Shown: in pieces, positions 6,819-12,783 of the stretch
How the letters are laid out: every line of letters starts with the position of its first letter
Position numbering within the stretch: position 1 is the first letter of the stretch
NCBI GenBank assembly: GCA_041166365.1
Contig: JBEEFX010000131.1
Coordinates: 1 to 12,783, forward strand
Reading direction: 5' to 3'
From: DASUCS01 sp041166365
GTDB lineage: Bacteria; Actinomycetota; Acidimicrobiia; Acidimicrobiales; JACDCH01
DNA: 12,783 bases
Program-made: the position numbers and the translations under genes
The notes under the pieces: model-generated
The model's input: the letters and a program-made list of their open reading frames with translations, nothing else
What the model was told of the DNA's origin: nothing
The model's database searches: none

Positions 6819-7747
6819 CGGGAAGGGGTGGGGCGGATGCGGTGCGCGACGTCGAGGCAGGCGTCGAGGAGGGGTGGGGCGAACGCGGGCTTGGCGCAGA
6901 GGAGATGGCCGTCTTCGACGGAATGAATGGACGCGCCCGGGATCGACAACGCCATGTCGGCCTGCGCGAGCCGTGGGATGGCACGGTCCTTGGTGGTGAT
7001 CAGCACCGACGTCGGAACGTCGATCTTGTCGATCCACTTGGCGCGGTAGTTGCTCATGGCCACGCCCGCTTCCATCACCATCCGCGCGCTGTGGCGGCCC
7101 ATCTCCGCTCGGGCCCACGCCCGGATGCTCGATGGGCGTTGCGCGCTGGCGACCGGGAGCAGTCGCTGCACACGCTTGACGGGCACCTTCGTGGCGATCT
7201 GCCCGAGACGCGTGCTGCCCGCGGCGACCGCCATCATGGTGGCGAAGATCCACTGCTCGCGCACGCCTGGCATCAGTCGGTGGGCCGTCGAGCAGAGCAC
7301 GAGGCCTTCGACCTTGTCGGGATGGCGGCGCCACAGCAGCTGCGCAACGGGCCCGCCGAGCGAATAGCCGACGGCGATCACCGGACCGACGCCGAGCGCG
7401 TCGAGCGTGGCCGCGGCATCGTCGGCGCAATCCGCCAGCCGGAAGCGCCGGCTGTTGCGAATGCCGCGCCCGTGGCCGCGCATGTCGACGGCGACGACAT
7501 TGAAGTGCTCGCCGAGCGTGTCGAACACACGGAACCAGTTGAGCCCGCCGCTGGCCATCCAGCCGTGGAGCAACAGCAGGGTCGGAGCGCCGGCGGGTCC
7601 TTCGACCTGCCGGACGAACGTCGTACCCCGCCCCGGGAGCACGAGCCGCTTTCCTATCGGGAGCGGCGGACCGCCCACCGGGTACACGGTCAGATCAGCA
7701 GCGCGAGGTGCGTCGTCGAGCATCGCCACAGCGGCCACATTAGGCAT
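6788..7747 (-). CDS. Alpha/beta-fold hydrolase (esterase/lipase-like)
   Basis: A 319-residue serine hydrolase with a complete predicted catalytic triad. The oxyanion-hole motif LLLLHGW is at 57-63, the nucleophile Ser129 in GYSLGG (127-132), the acid Asp254 in TTKDRAIP, and the base His281 in EDGHLLC. The DMRGHGRG stretch (88-95) is typical of the family. No signal peptide is seen, so it is probably cytoplasmic. The substrate is unknown. Its position between a WS/DGAT gene and a methylacyl-CoA racemase gene suggests a lipid ester or acyl thioester (inference). The ATG lies four bases after the acyltransferase stop codon, so the two are almost certainly co-transcribed. The ribosome site is weak (AGGTCC), consistent with translational coupling. 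The last nine residues (NPTQTSTDL) and the stop are encoded by the 48-bp palindrome, so the C-terminus may have been altered by its insertion. Confidence 0.88.
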   Translation of the reverse strand: MPNVAAVAMLDDAPRAADLTVYPVGGPPLPIGKRLVLPGRGTTFVRQVEGPAGAPTLLLLHGWMASGGLNWFRVFDTLGEHFNVVAVDMRGHGRGIRNSRRFRLADCADDAAATLDALGVGPVIAVGYSLGGPVAQLLWRRHPDKVEGLVLCSTAHRLMPGVREQWIFATMMAVAAGSTRLGQIATKVPVKRVQRLLPVASAQRPSSIRAWARAEMGRHSARMVMEAGVAMSNYRAKWIDKIDVPTSVLITTKDRAIPRLAQADMALSIPGASIHSVEDGHLLCAKPAFAPPLLDACLDVAHRIRPTPSRNPTQTSTDL

Positions 7748-7751
7748 GTTG

Positions 7752-9176
7752 CTAGGACCTGACGTGCATGTCCGCGGAGCGCCCGATGCTCAGCAGCTCG
7801 TCGAGCGCGGCTGCCATTCCGTCGGTGATCTCGTGGGGGTCGGTGATGTGCTCTCGGCACGCGATGACCCCCACGTTGAGCTGATCGCAATAGCTCCACA
7901 CGGTGACGTTCAAGCCGATGCCCTCGAGGATGGGGCCGACCGAGTAGATGCCCTCCATGCGAGCGCCGGCGACGTAGAGCGGGTCGCGGGGCCCCGGAAC
8001 GTTCGACACCACGAGGTTGATCGGCGGGCGGTGCTTCTCCGCCAACCCGTAGCGGCTGTACTGGCGCATGAACCACGAGTACGGCTTCGGCGGCGTGTAC
8101 TCGCTCCAGTCGGCGAGCATGTCGGCGCCGAGGATGTTGTGCATCTCCTTGGCTGCGCTCGTGACGTCGTGGATCGCGCGCAGACGCTCGACCGGATCCT
8201 CGACGTCCGTTGCGAGCGTGGTGAACATGTTGGAGACCTTGTTGCCACCGAGGCGGCGGATCGCGTCGGGGTCGTCGGTCGAGACCGGCACGCCCGCAAC
8301 CAGGGCCCGATCGGGCAGCGCGCCGCGCTTGTCGAGCCACGAGCGCAGCGAGCCGGCCACCATCGCGAGGACGATGTCGTTGATCGACACGCCGAAGGCG
8401 GTCTTCGCCTCCTTCAGGTCCGCCAGCGCGAGCGTGCTCGTCGCGAACGAGCGGTGAGCCGTCAAGGATCCGTTGAACGGCGTGCTCGCCGTGTCGAGGA
8501 TGGGACGCGGTGTCGCGACCTCGGCGGTCTTGCGGTGCGCGGACGCGCGCTTCAGGCCTGCGACGGTTCGGCGCAGCAGTGCCGGCAGTTGCACGAGGCG
8601 CACGACGAGATCGCGCAGCGCGTCGACCAACAGCCGCGACCGCGTCGGCATCTGCTCTGGGCGCCACGCCTCGACCGGAGGCGGCGCATCGATCTCGTCC
8701 GCCGAGGTCGCCATCACGTTGGCGAGCATCGCGGCGGCCGCGACACCGTCGGCCATCGAGTGGTGGATCTTGGCGAGGAAGCCGACGCGTCCGCCTTCGA
8801 GGCCTTCGAGCATCCAGACCTCCCACAGCGGCTTCGTGCGGTCGAGCGGCCACGACGCGATGTCGGCGATCACCTCGTCCATCTGCTCGCGACCGCCGGG
8901 CGGCGGCACGCCGATGCGCCGCACGTGGTAGGCGAGATCGAAGTTCGGATCCTCGATCCACACGGGATGGTGGAGTTGGCCGGGCACCTGGACGACGCGG
9001 CGCCGGAAACCCGGCAGCAGGTGCAGGCGGCGATCGAGCTCGTGCTGGAAGCGGTCGAAGTCGTAACCGCCGGGCACGGTGGACACGTCGAGCACCGTGT
9101 ACTTCAGGGTGTGCATGTGCAGCGTCGGGGTCTCGTTGTAGAGAAAACTCGCATCGAGGCCGGACAGTCGTTCCAC
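7752..9176 (-). CDS. WS/DGAT family wax ester synthase/diacylglycerol acyltransferase (copy 1)
   Basis: A 474-residue bifunctional-type O-acyltransferase. Members transfer the acyl group of acyl-CoA to a fatty alcohol (wax ester) or to diacylglycerol (triacylglycerol) at the membrane or lipid-droplet surface. The condensing-type active site HHSMADG is at 138-144. Other family blocks are LSGLDASFLY (4-13), HPVWIEDPNFDL (70-81), PLW (116-118) and SNVPGP (391-396). Length matches actinobacterial members (about 450-480). GTG 9176 is chosen because the conserved N-terminus begins there and GGAGGT sits five bases upstream; the longer open frame runs back into the divergent gene. It is probably the first gene of the operon with the hydrolase and racemase. 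It is a diverged paralogue, roughly half identical by eye, of the second copy at 10400-11878. The preferred acceptor cannot be read from the sequence. Confidence 0.93.
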   Translation of the reverse strand: MERLSGLDASFLYNETPTLHMHTLKYTVLDVSTVPGGYDFDRFQHELDRRLHLLPGFRRRVVQVPGQLHHPVWIEDPNFDLAYHVRRIGVPPPGGREQMDEVIADIASWPLDRTKPLWEVWMLEGLEGGRVGFLAKIHHSMADGVAAAAMLANVMATSADEIDAPPPVEAWRPEQMPTRSRLLVDALRDLVVRLVQLPALLRRTVAGLKRASAHRKTAEVATPRPILDTASTPFNGSLTAHRSFATSTLALADLKEAKTAFGVSINDIVLAMVAGSLRSWLDKRGALPDRALVAGVPVSTDDPDAIRRLGGNKVSNMFTTLATDVEDPVERLRAIHDVTSAAKEMHNILGADMLADWSEYTPPKPYSWFMRQYSRYGLAEKHRPPINLVVSNVPGPRDPLYVAGARMEGIYSVGPILEGIGLNVTVWSYCDQLNVGVIACREHITDPHEITDGMAAALDELLSIGRSADMHVRS

Positions 9177-9181
9177 CGTGC

Positions 9182-9187
9182 ACCTCC
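9182..9187 (-). promoter_or_regulatory. Shine-Dalgarno deciding the GTG start at 9176
   Basis: Read on the minus strand, GGAGGT lies five bases before GTG 9176, within a longer GGGAGGGAGG run. It settles the start of the first acyltransferase. It lies in the 37-bp gap between the two divergent start codons, so both promoters must overlap this gap or the neighbouring coding sequence. Confidence 0.7.
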
Positions 9188-9213
9188 CTCCCAGGGGCGC
9201 GAGTATCGCACCG

Positions 9214-10341
9214 ATGATCAACAAGAAGGCCTTCGCCGTCCTGGTCGATCGAGCCCGGCGGGAGGTGGACGAGGGCATCGTGCCGTCGTGTCAGCTCGCC
9301 GTGGCCGAGCAGGGCGAGGTCGTGGAAGTCGTCACGCTGGGTGATGCCGCCGGTGGCGACGACACGCGCTACGTCATCTTCTCGTGCACCAAGGCACTGG
9401 TCGCGTCGACGGTGTGGCAGCTGCTCGCCGAAGGCTCGATCCGGCTCGAGGACCGGGTGGCAGAGCACATCCCGGAGTTCGCCGAGAACGGCAAGGACAT
9501 GGTCACCGTCGAGCAGGTGCTCCTGCACACCTCCGGCTTTCCGCGCGCCCCACTCGGCCCACCCCGCTGGCTGGAGCGCGAAGCACGCATCAGCGCGTTC
9601 GCCAAGTGGCGGCTGAGCTGGGAGCCAGGTACGCGCTTCGAGTACCACGCCACGTCTGCGCACTGGGTGTTGGCCGAACTGATCGCGCGCTCCGACGGTG
9701 TCGACCACACAGAGGCAATCCGTCGGCGCGTGCTCGAACCGCTCGGCCTCACCCGCCTTGCGTTGGGTGTGCCCAAGGAAGCGCAGCACGACATCGCGCC
9801 GCTCGTGCACGCCGGACAGGTGCCGACGCCCGAGGAGTTCCAGGCGGTGTTGGGCGTTCCGGGGATCGATCTCGGCGAGGTCACCGAAGGCGCTCTGATG
9901 GCCTTCAACGAGCCCGACAGCCTCGCGGTCGGTGTGCCCGGGGCCGGCGGCGTGTCGACCGCGGGCGACCTGACCCTCTTCTACCAAGCGCTGTTGCACA
10001 ATCCCGGCGAGCTGTGGGACCCGAAGTGGCTGACGATCGCGACGAGTGACGTGCGCAACACGTTCGATGACGCACTGGCCGGCGGCATCCCGACGCGCCG
10101 GACCATCGGGCTGGTCCTGGCCGGCGACGACGGTCTCGGGCCGCGCCGCGGCTTCGGGCACGGCAACAGCGGGGGGACGTTCGGCCACGACGGCGCCGGG
10201 GGGCAGCTCGCCTGGGCCGACCCGGAGTCCGGCTTGTCGTTCGCCTACCTCACCAACGGCATCGACCGGCATCTGATCCGCCAGTGGCGGCGCAACATCA
10301 GCATCGGCAGCAAGGCCGCCGCCGTCGGTTTGGCCGCGTGA
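9214..10341 (+). CDS. Beta-lactamase-fold serine hydrolase (class C/EstB-like)
   Basis: A 375-residue member of the beta-lactamase-related serine hydrolase family (PF00144 type), which includes esterases, DD-peptidases and class C lactamases. The nucleophile motif SxxK is S57-C-T-K60. The second motif is Tyr144 in FEYHATSAHW, where YxA replaces the YxN of true class C beta-lactamases, as in many esterase-type members. The third motif is H325-D-G in FGHDGAGG. LLHTSGFPR (103-111) is also typical. No signal peptide is seen, which argues against a periplasmic beta-lactamase or cell-wall enzyme and favours a cytoplasmic esterase. ATG 9214 is chosen because family similarity starts right after it. 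GTG 9178 would add 12 residues and overlap the opposite gene's ribosome site. No good Shine-Dalgarno is visible, so a leaderless mRNA is possible. It is followed 58 bp later by the second WS/DGAT gene, suggesting a role with lipid esters. Confidence 0.88.
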   Translation: MINKKAFAVLVDRARREVDEGIVPSCQLAVAEQGEVVEVVTLGDAAGGDDTRYVIFSCTKALVASTVWQLLAEGSIRLEDRVAEHIPEFAENGKDMVTVEQVLLHTSGFPRAPLGPPRWLEREARISAFAKWRLSWEPGTRFEYHATSAHWVLAELIARSDGVDHTEAIRRRVLEPLGLTRLALGVPKEAQHDIAPLVHAGQVPTPEEFQAVLGVPGIDLGEVTEGALMAFNEPDSLAVGVPGAGGVSTAGDLTLFYQALLHNPGELWDPKWLTIATSDVRNTFDDALAGGIPTRRTIGLVLAGDDGLGPRRGFGHGNSGGTFGHDGAGGQLAWADPESGLSFAYLTNGIDRHLIRQWRRNISIGSKAAAVGLAA

Positions 10342-10399
10342 GCAGGGATGCAAGCCGCGGCCCGAGAATGAGTCCTGAAGGTCTGAAAGGGAGTCCGGT

Positions 10400-11878
10400 A
10401 TGAAACCGCTCAGCGGAATGGACGCGTCGTTCCTGTACATGGAGACGCCGTCGCAGTTGTCCCACGTGGTGGGGACGATGATCCTCGACCCCGGCGCGGG
10501 CTCGGGCTTCTCGTTCGAGCGCATGGTCGAAACGCTCCGGAACCGTATGCATCTGCTCGAGCCGTTCCGTCGCCGCCTCGTCTCGGTGCCCTTCAACCTG
10601 GGCCATCCCGTGTGGATCGAAGATCCCGACTTCGATCTCGAATCGCACATCCACCGCGTCGCCGTACGCCCGCCGGGGACCATGCGCGAGCTCGCCGAGA
10701 TCGTCGCCGACATCGCCAGCCATCAGCTCGACCGCAGCCGTCCGCTCTGGGAGCTCACGCTCATCGAAGGCCTCGACGACGGCAAGGTGGGATTCGTCAC
10801 GAAGATGCATCACGCGGCGATCGACGGCGTCACCGGCGCGGACCTGATGGCGAATCTGTTCGACCTCTCCGCCGACGCATCGGATCCGGAGCCACCGGCA
10901 GTGCCGTGGCAGGGCGAGGCCGTCCCCAGCGACTTCGAGTTGATGGTTCGCGCCGCGCAGGGAATCGCGAGCCGGCCGCAGACGATGGCGAGGGTGCTGA
11001 GCCGCACCGTTCGATCGGTCGGCAGCATCATTGCCCGCCAACGCGAGGCTTCCGCCGACAACCGGCCCAGCGCCGCGCTTCCGTTCACCGCGCCGAAGGT
11101 CAAGTGGTCGGGGGCGATCACTCCTCATCGATCCGTCGCCTTCGGCAAGGCCGCGCTCGACGACATGCGCCACATCAAGTCGGTGTTCGGCACCACCGTG
11201 AACGACGTCGTGCTCGCGGCGTGCACGCAGACGCTGCGTCAGTACCTCATCGCTCACGACGACCTCCCCGACGCACCGCTCGTGTGCAGCGTGCCGGTCT
11301 CGGTGCACGGCAAGACCGAGCACGAAGGCACGAACCAGGTGTCGACGATGTTCGTGCGCCTGCCGGTGCAGATCGACGATCCCGTCGAGCAGTTGCGCAC
11401 GATCAACGCGGAGACGCGTGAAGCCAAGGAGATGCAGAACGCCATCGGCGCCGACCTCCTCCAGGACTTCGCGCAGTTCATCCCGCCGACGCTGTTCAAC
11501 CGCGCGATGTTGCTGTACTCCAACCTCAACCTCGCCGACCGCCACCGGCCGGTACACAACCTCATCGTGTCCAATGTTCCGGGCCCGCCGATCCCGCTCT
11601 ACACGGCCGGTGCGCAGGTCGTGGGCGTGTATCCCTTCGGGCCGCTCCTCGAGGGCGCGGGGCTCAACCTCACCGTCCTCTCGAACATGGGTCACGTCGA
11701 CTTCGGCGTCATCGCCTGCCGCGAGCTCGTGCCCGATGTGTGGGACATCGCCGACGGCTTCGCCGAGGCCGTGCTGCTGTTGAAGAAGCGCGCAGACGAA
11801 GAAGCCGGGCGACCGAAGCCCACGAAGAAGCCGTCGACAAAGCGGGCATCCAAGCCGAACACCGCAAACGGCGAGTAG
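10400..11878 (+). CDS. WS/DGAT family wax ester synthase/diacylglycerol acyltransferase (copy 2)
   Basis: A 492-residue acyl-CoA-dependent O-acyltransferase of the same family as the gene at 7752-9176. The active-site motif HHAAIDG is at 137-143. Family blocks LSGMDASFLY (4-13), HPVWIEDPDFDL (69-80), PLW (115-117) and SNVPGP (391-396) fall at almost the same residue numbers as in copy 1, so the two are true paralogues and not a recent duplicate. The C-terminus differs: after the conserved core ends near 470 there is a tail of about 20 residues rich in Lys, Thr, Ser and Pro (KPTKKPSTKRASKP). The ATG is preceded by AAGGGAG (10387-10393) at six bases. It probably shares a transcript with the serine hydrolase upstream. 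Expected product: triacylglycerol or wax ester for storage; the acceptor is not predictable. Confidence 0.93.
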   Translation: MKPLSGMDASFLYMETPSQLSHVVGTMILDPGAGSGFSFERMVETLRNRMHLLEPFRRRLVSVPFNLGHPVWIEDPDFDLESHIHRVAVRPPGTMRELAEIVADIASHQLDRSRPLWELTLIEGLDDGKVGFVTKMHHAAIDGVTGADLMANLFDLSADASDPEPPAVPWQGEAVPSDFELMVRAAQGIASRPQTMARVLSRTVRSVGSIIARQREASADNRPSAALPFTAPKVKWSGAITPHRSVAFGKAALDDMRHIKSVFGTTVNDVVLAACTQTLRQYLIAHDDLPDAPLVCSVPVSVHGKTEHEGTNQVSTMFVRLPVQIDDPVEQLRTINAETREAKEMQNAIGADLLQDFAQFIPPTLFNRAMLLYSNLNLADRHRPVHNLIVSNVPGPPIPLYTAGAQVVGVYPFGPLLEGAGLNLTVLSNMGHVDFGVIACRELVPDVWDIADGFAEAVLLLKKRADEEAGRPKPTKKPSTKRASKPNTANGE

Positions 11879-11912
11879 CGCCCGCGCCCTTTCCGCTCCG
11901 CACGATTACCTG

Positions 11913-11932
11913 TACCCTCCGACGCGGGAGGG
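11913..11932 (+). promoter_or_regulatory. Possible -10 box and hairpin overlapping the response-regulator ribosome site
   Basis: TACCCT at 11913-11918 fits the TAnnnT -10 pattern and would start transcription near 11925, just before the ribosome site GGGAGGG (11926-11932). In a longer read-through transcript, CCCTCC (11915-11920) could pair with GGAGGG (11927-11932) and hide that site. Both readings are inference, and no clear -35 is seen. Confidence 0.3.
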
Positions 11933-11938
11933 CAGGGC

Positions 11939-12316
11939 GTGCGCGTACTCATCTGCGACGACGAGCCGGACATTCGGCTGCTGTTCCGGACCGCATTCGA
12001 ACGCGAGGGTGCGATCGTCGACGAAGCGTGCGACGGCGATGAGTGTCTCGAAGTCGCGGGCGCGAATTGCCCCGACGTCGTGATCCTCGACCTGATGATG
12101 CCGAAGCGCGACGGTCTGTCGACCCTGCCGATGCTGCGGCGTCAGTGCCCCTCGTCGGCGGTCGTCGTCGTCACCGCCCACGCGGCGATCGAAGCCTTCG
12201 AGGTGAGCCGATCACGTGGCGCGGCCGCTTGCTTCGACAAGCTCGGATTCCTGCCGCGTGTCCCTTGGGTGGTCTCCAAGTTCACGGTCGCGAACGGAAG
12301 TACCGCCCCCGCCTGA
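11939..12316 (+). CDS. Stand-alone receiver-domain response regulator (CheY-like)
   Basis: A 125-residue protein consisting of a single REC domain with no output domain. The acidic pocket is Asp7-Asp8 (LICDDEPD), the phospho-acceptor is Asp51 in VVILDLMMPKRDG, the switch Thr is Thr79 in VVVVTAHA, and the conserved Lys is Lys101 in ACFDKLGF. The usual proline after that lysine is replaced by leucine. The C-terminal alpha5 region (103-125) looks shortened and atypical. GTG 11939 is chosen because GGGAGGG precedes it by six bases and the receiver fold begins directly at residue 2. No histidine kinase or other signalling gene is in the window, so the partner and output are unknown. Such proteins act by protein-protein contact or as phosphorelay intermediates (family knowledge). 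Confidence 0.88.
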   Translation: MRVLICDDEPDIRLLFRTAFEREGAIVDEACDGDECLEVAGANCPDVVILDLMMPKRDGLSTLPMLRRQCPSSAVVVVTAHAAIEAFEVSRSRGAAACFDKLGFLPRVPWVVSKFTVANGSTAPA

Positions 12317-12364
12317 CTGCGCTGGGGAGTGGCGCGCCGAGCGCGGACTAGCTTGTGAAGCGCC

Positions 12365-12783
12365 ATGTCCCGCCGGATCGAAGTCGAATTGACGAGCGCG
12401 CGCGACGACGGCTCGTGGACGTGGCGGGCCGCCGGCGCCCGCGAGCCCCGTGGGGCCGTCGCCGCCGACGTGCTGCCCCCCGGTGCGAAGGTCGGGGATG
12501 TCCTGCGGGCCGAGGCCGACTTCGATCTGGACGGCGTGACGATCATCTCCGTCGCTCCGAAGCAGGAGAAGAAGCGCAATGACGCCGAGCGCATCGAGAT
12601 CATCGGCCAGCCTCGACGCGACGAGCAGCTGGTCACCTCGACGCTGACCTCTCGCCCCAAGTCCGATCGGCGCGGGGGGCGGGACAAGGGTGACCGCGGC
12701 GACCGCGGCGACCGACCCGACCGACCGGGGCCCGGCCGCCGGGACCGCAAGCCGCGCGAGGCCGGCGACCGCGAGCGGCCCAA
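12365..12783 (+). CDS. Unrecognised protein, N-terminal part: small beta-rich domain plus basic Arg/Asp/Gly-rich region (cut by window end)
   Basis: An open frame of 139 codons that runs off the window without a stop. I do not recognise a characterised family. Residues 1 to about 90 look like a compact beta-rich domain (RRIEVELTSARDDGSWTWRA, then AKVGDVLRAEADFDLDGVTI). This is reminiscent of small OB- or S1-like barrels, but the resemblance is not proof. From about residue 100 it becomes strongly charged and disordered, with four DR[G/P] tripeptides at 110-121 and more Arg/Asp/Gly/Pro after that. Such tails are common in nucleic-acid- or ribosome-associated proteins, so an RNA- or DNA-binding role is possible (inference). 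The ATG at 12365 has only a weak ribosome site (GAAG). TAGCTT at 12349-12354 could be a -10 box for a nearly leaderless transcript. Codon use resembles its neighbours. Confidence 0.7.
   Translation, partial: MSRRIEVELTSARDDGSWTWRAAGAREPRGAVAADVLPPGAKVGDVLRAEADFDLDGVTIISVAPKQEKKRNDAERIEIIGQPRRDEQLVTSTLTSRPKSDRRGGRDKGDRGDRGDRPDRPGPGRRDRKPREAGDRERP
12692..12727 (+). repeat. Four tandem 9-bp units encoding DR[G/P] repeats
   Basis: Two exact copies of GACCGCGGC are followed by two degenerate copies (GACCGACCC, GACCGACCG), all in frame with the truncated terminal gene. They encode DRG, DRG, DRP, DRP. The copies could expand or contract by slippage without shifting the frame. Confidence 0.8.

Noticed and set aside
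6763..6984. N-terminal extension of the racemase across the palindrome
   Set aside because: The added 74 residues are low-complexity Arg/Ser/Pro with no family similarity. The conserved racemase N-terminus begins at ATG 6762.
9178..9213. GTG 9178 as the serine-hydrolase start
   Set aside because: The extra 12 residues look unrelated to the family, and the codon sits inside the divergent gene's leader. ATG 9214 fits the fold better.
9214..10341. True beta-lactamase (resistance gene)
   Set aside because: There is no signal peptide and the YxN motif is YxA. The lipid gene context and EstB-like features favour an esterase.
7690..10713. A 1007-codon open frame on the minus strand
   Set aside because: It is a frame shadow typical of high-GC DNA, made of low-complexity Arg/Ala-rich translation, and it covers five well-supported genes.
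12142..12783. Minus-strand open frame at the right end
   Set aside because: It is antisense to the receiver domain and the terminal gene, and its translation is Arg/Ser/Pro-rich without domain features.

Overview
The window is GC-rich bacterial DNA, densely packed with genes and with frequent GTG starts. It looks like an actinobacterium, probably of the class Acidimicrobiia or a relative. That placement is inferred from gene content and base composition: paired WS/DGAT acyltransferases, an actinobacterial-type alpha-methylacyl-CoA racemase and a fused LivH-LivM permease. No rRNA or marker gene here confirms it. I see no tRNA or rRNA gene, CRISPR array, insertion sequence or phage gene.

Layout. 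(1) 32-4197, plus strand: three overlapping genes. They encode a LivH-LivM fused ABC permease, a secreted C-terminally anchored surface protein of unknown function, and a two-TM protein with a Cys/His cluster at its C-terminus. (2) 4235-5643, plus strand: an NfeD-like protein and an SPFH/band 7 (QmcA-like) protein joined by an ATGA overlap, a classic membrane-microdomain pair. (3) 5617-9176, minus strand: a probable lipid operon read from right to left as WS/DGAT acyltransferase, alpha/beta hydrolase and alpha-methylacyl-CoA racemase. Its last gene ends inside the 3' end of the SPFH gene. A 48-bp near-perfect palindrome sits at the hydrolase/racemase junction. (4) 9214-11878, plus strand: a beta-lactamase-fold serine hydrolase, divergent from region 3 across only 37 bp, and a second WS/DGAT paralogue. 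(5) 11939 to the end, plus strand: a stand-alone receiver-domain response regulator and the start of an unrecognised basic, Arg/Asp/Gly-rich protein cut off by the window edge.

How the genes fit together. Regions 3 and 4 form a lipid island. The racemase prepares 2-methyl-branched acyl-CoAs for beta-oxidation, the WS/DGATs esterify acyl-CoA into wax ester or triacylglycerol, and the two hydrolases could release or process esters. Region 1 looks like an uptake unit whose ATPases and binding protein lie elsewhere or upstream. Its two extra membrane proteins are the best candidate here for something undescribed. All intergenic gaps are short (under 65 bp), so there is no long gene-free stretch.
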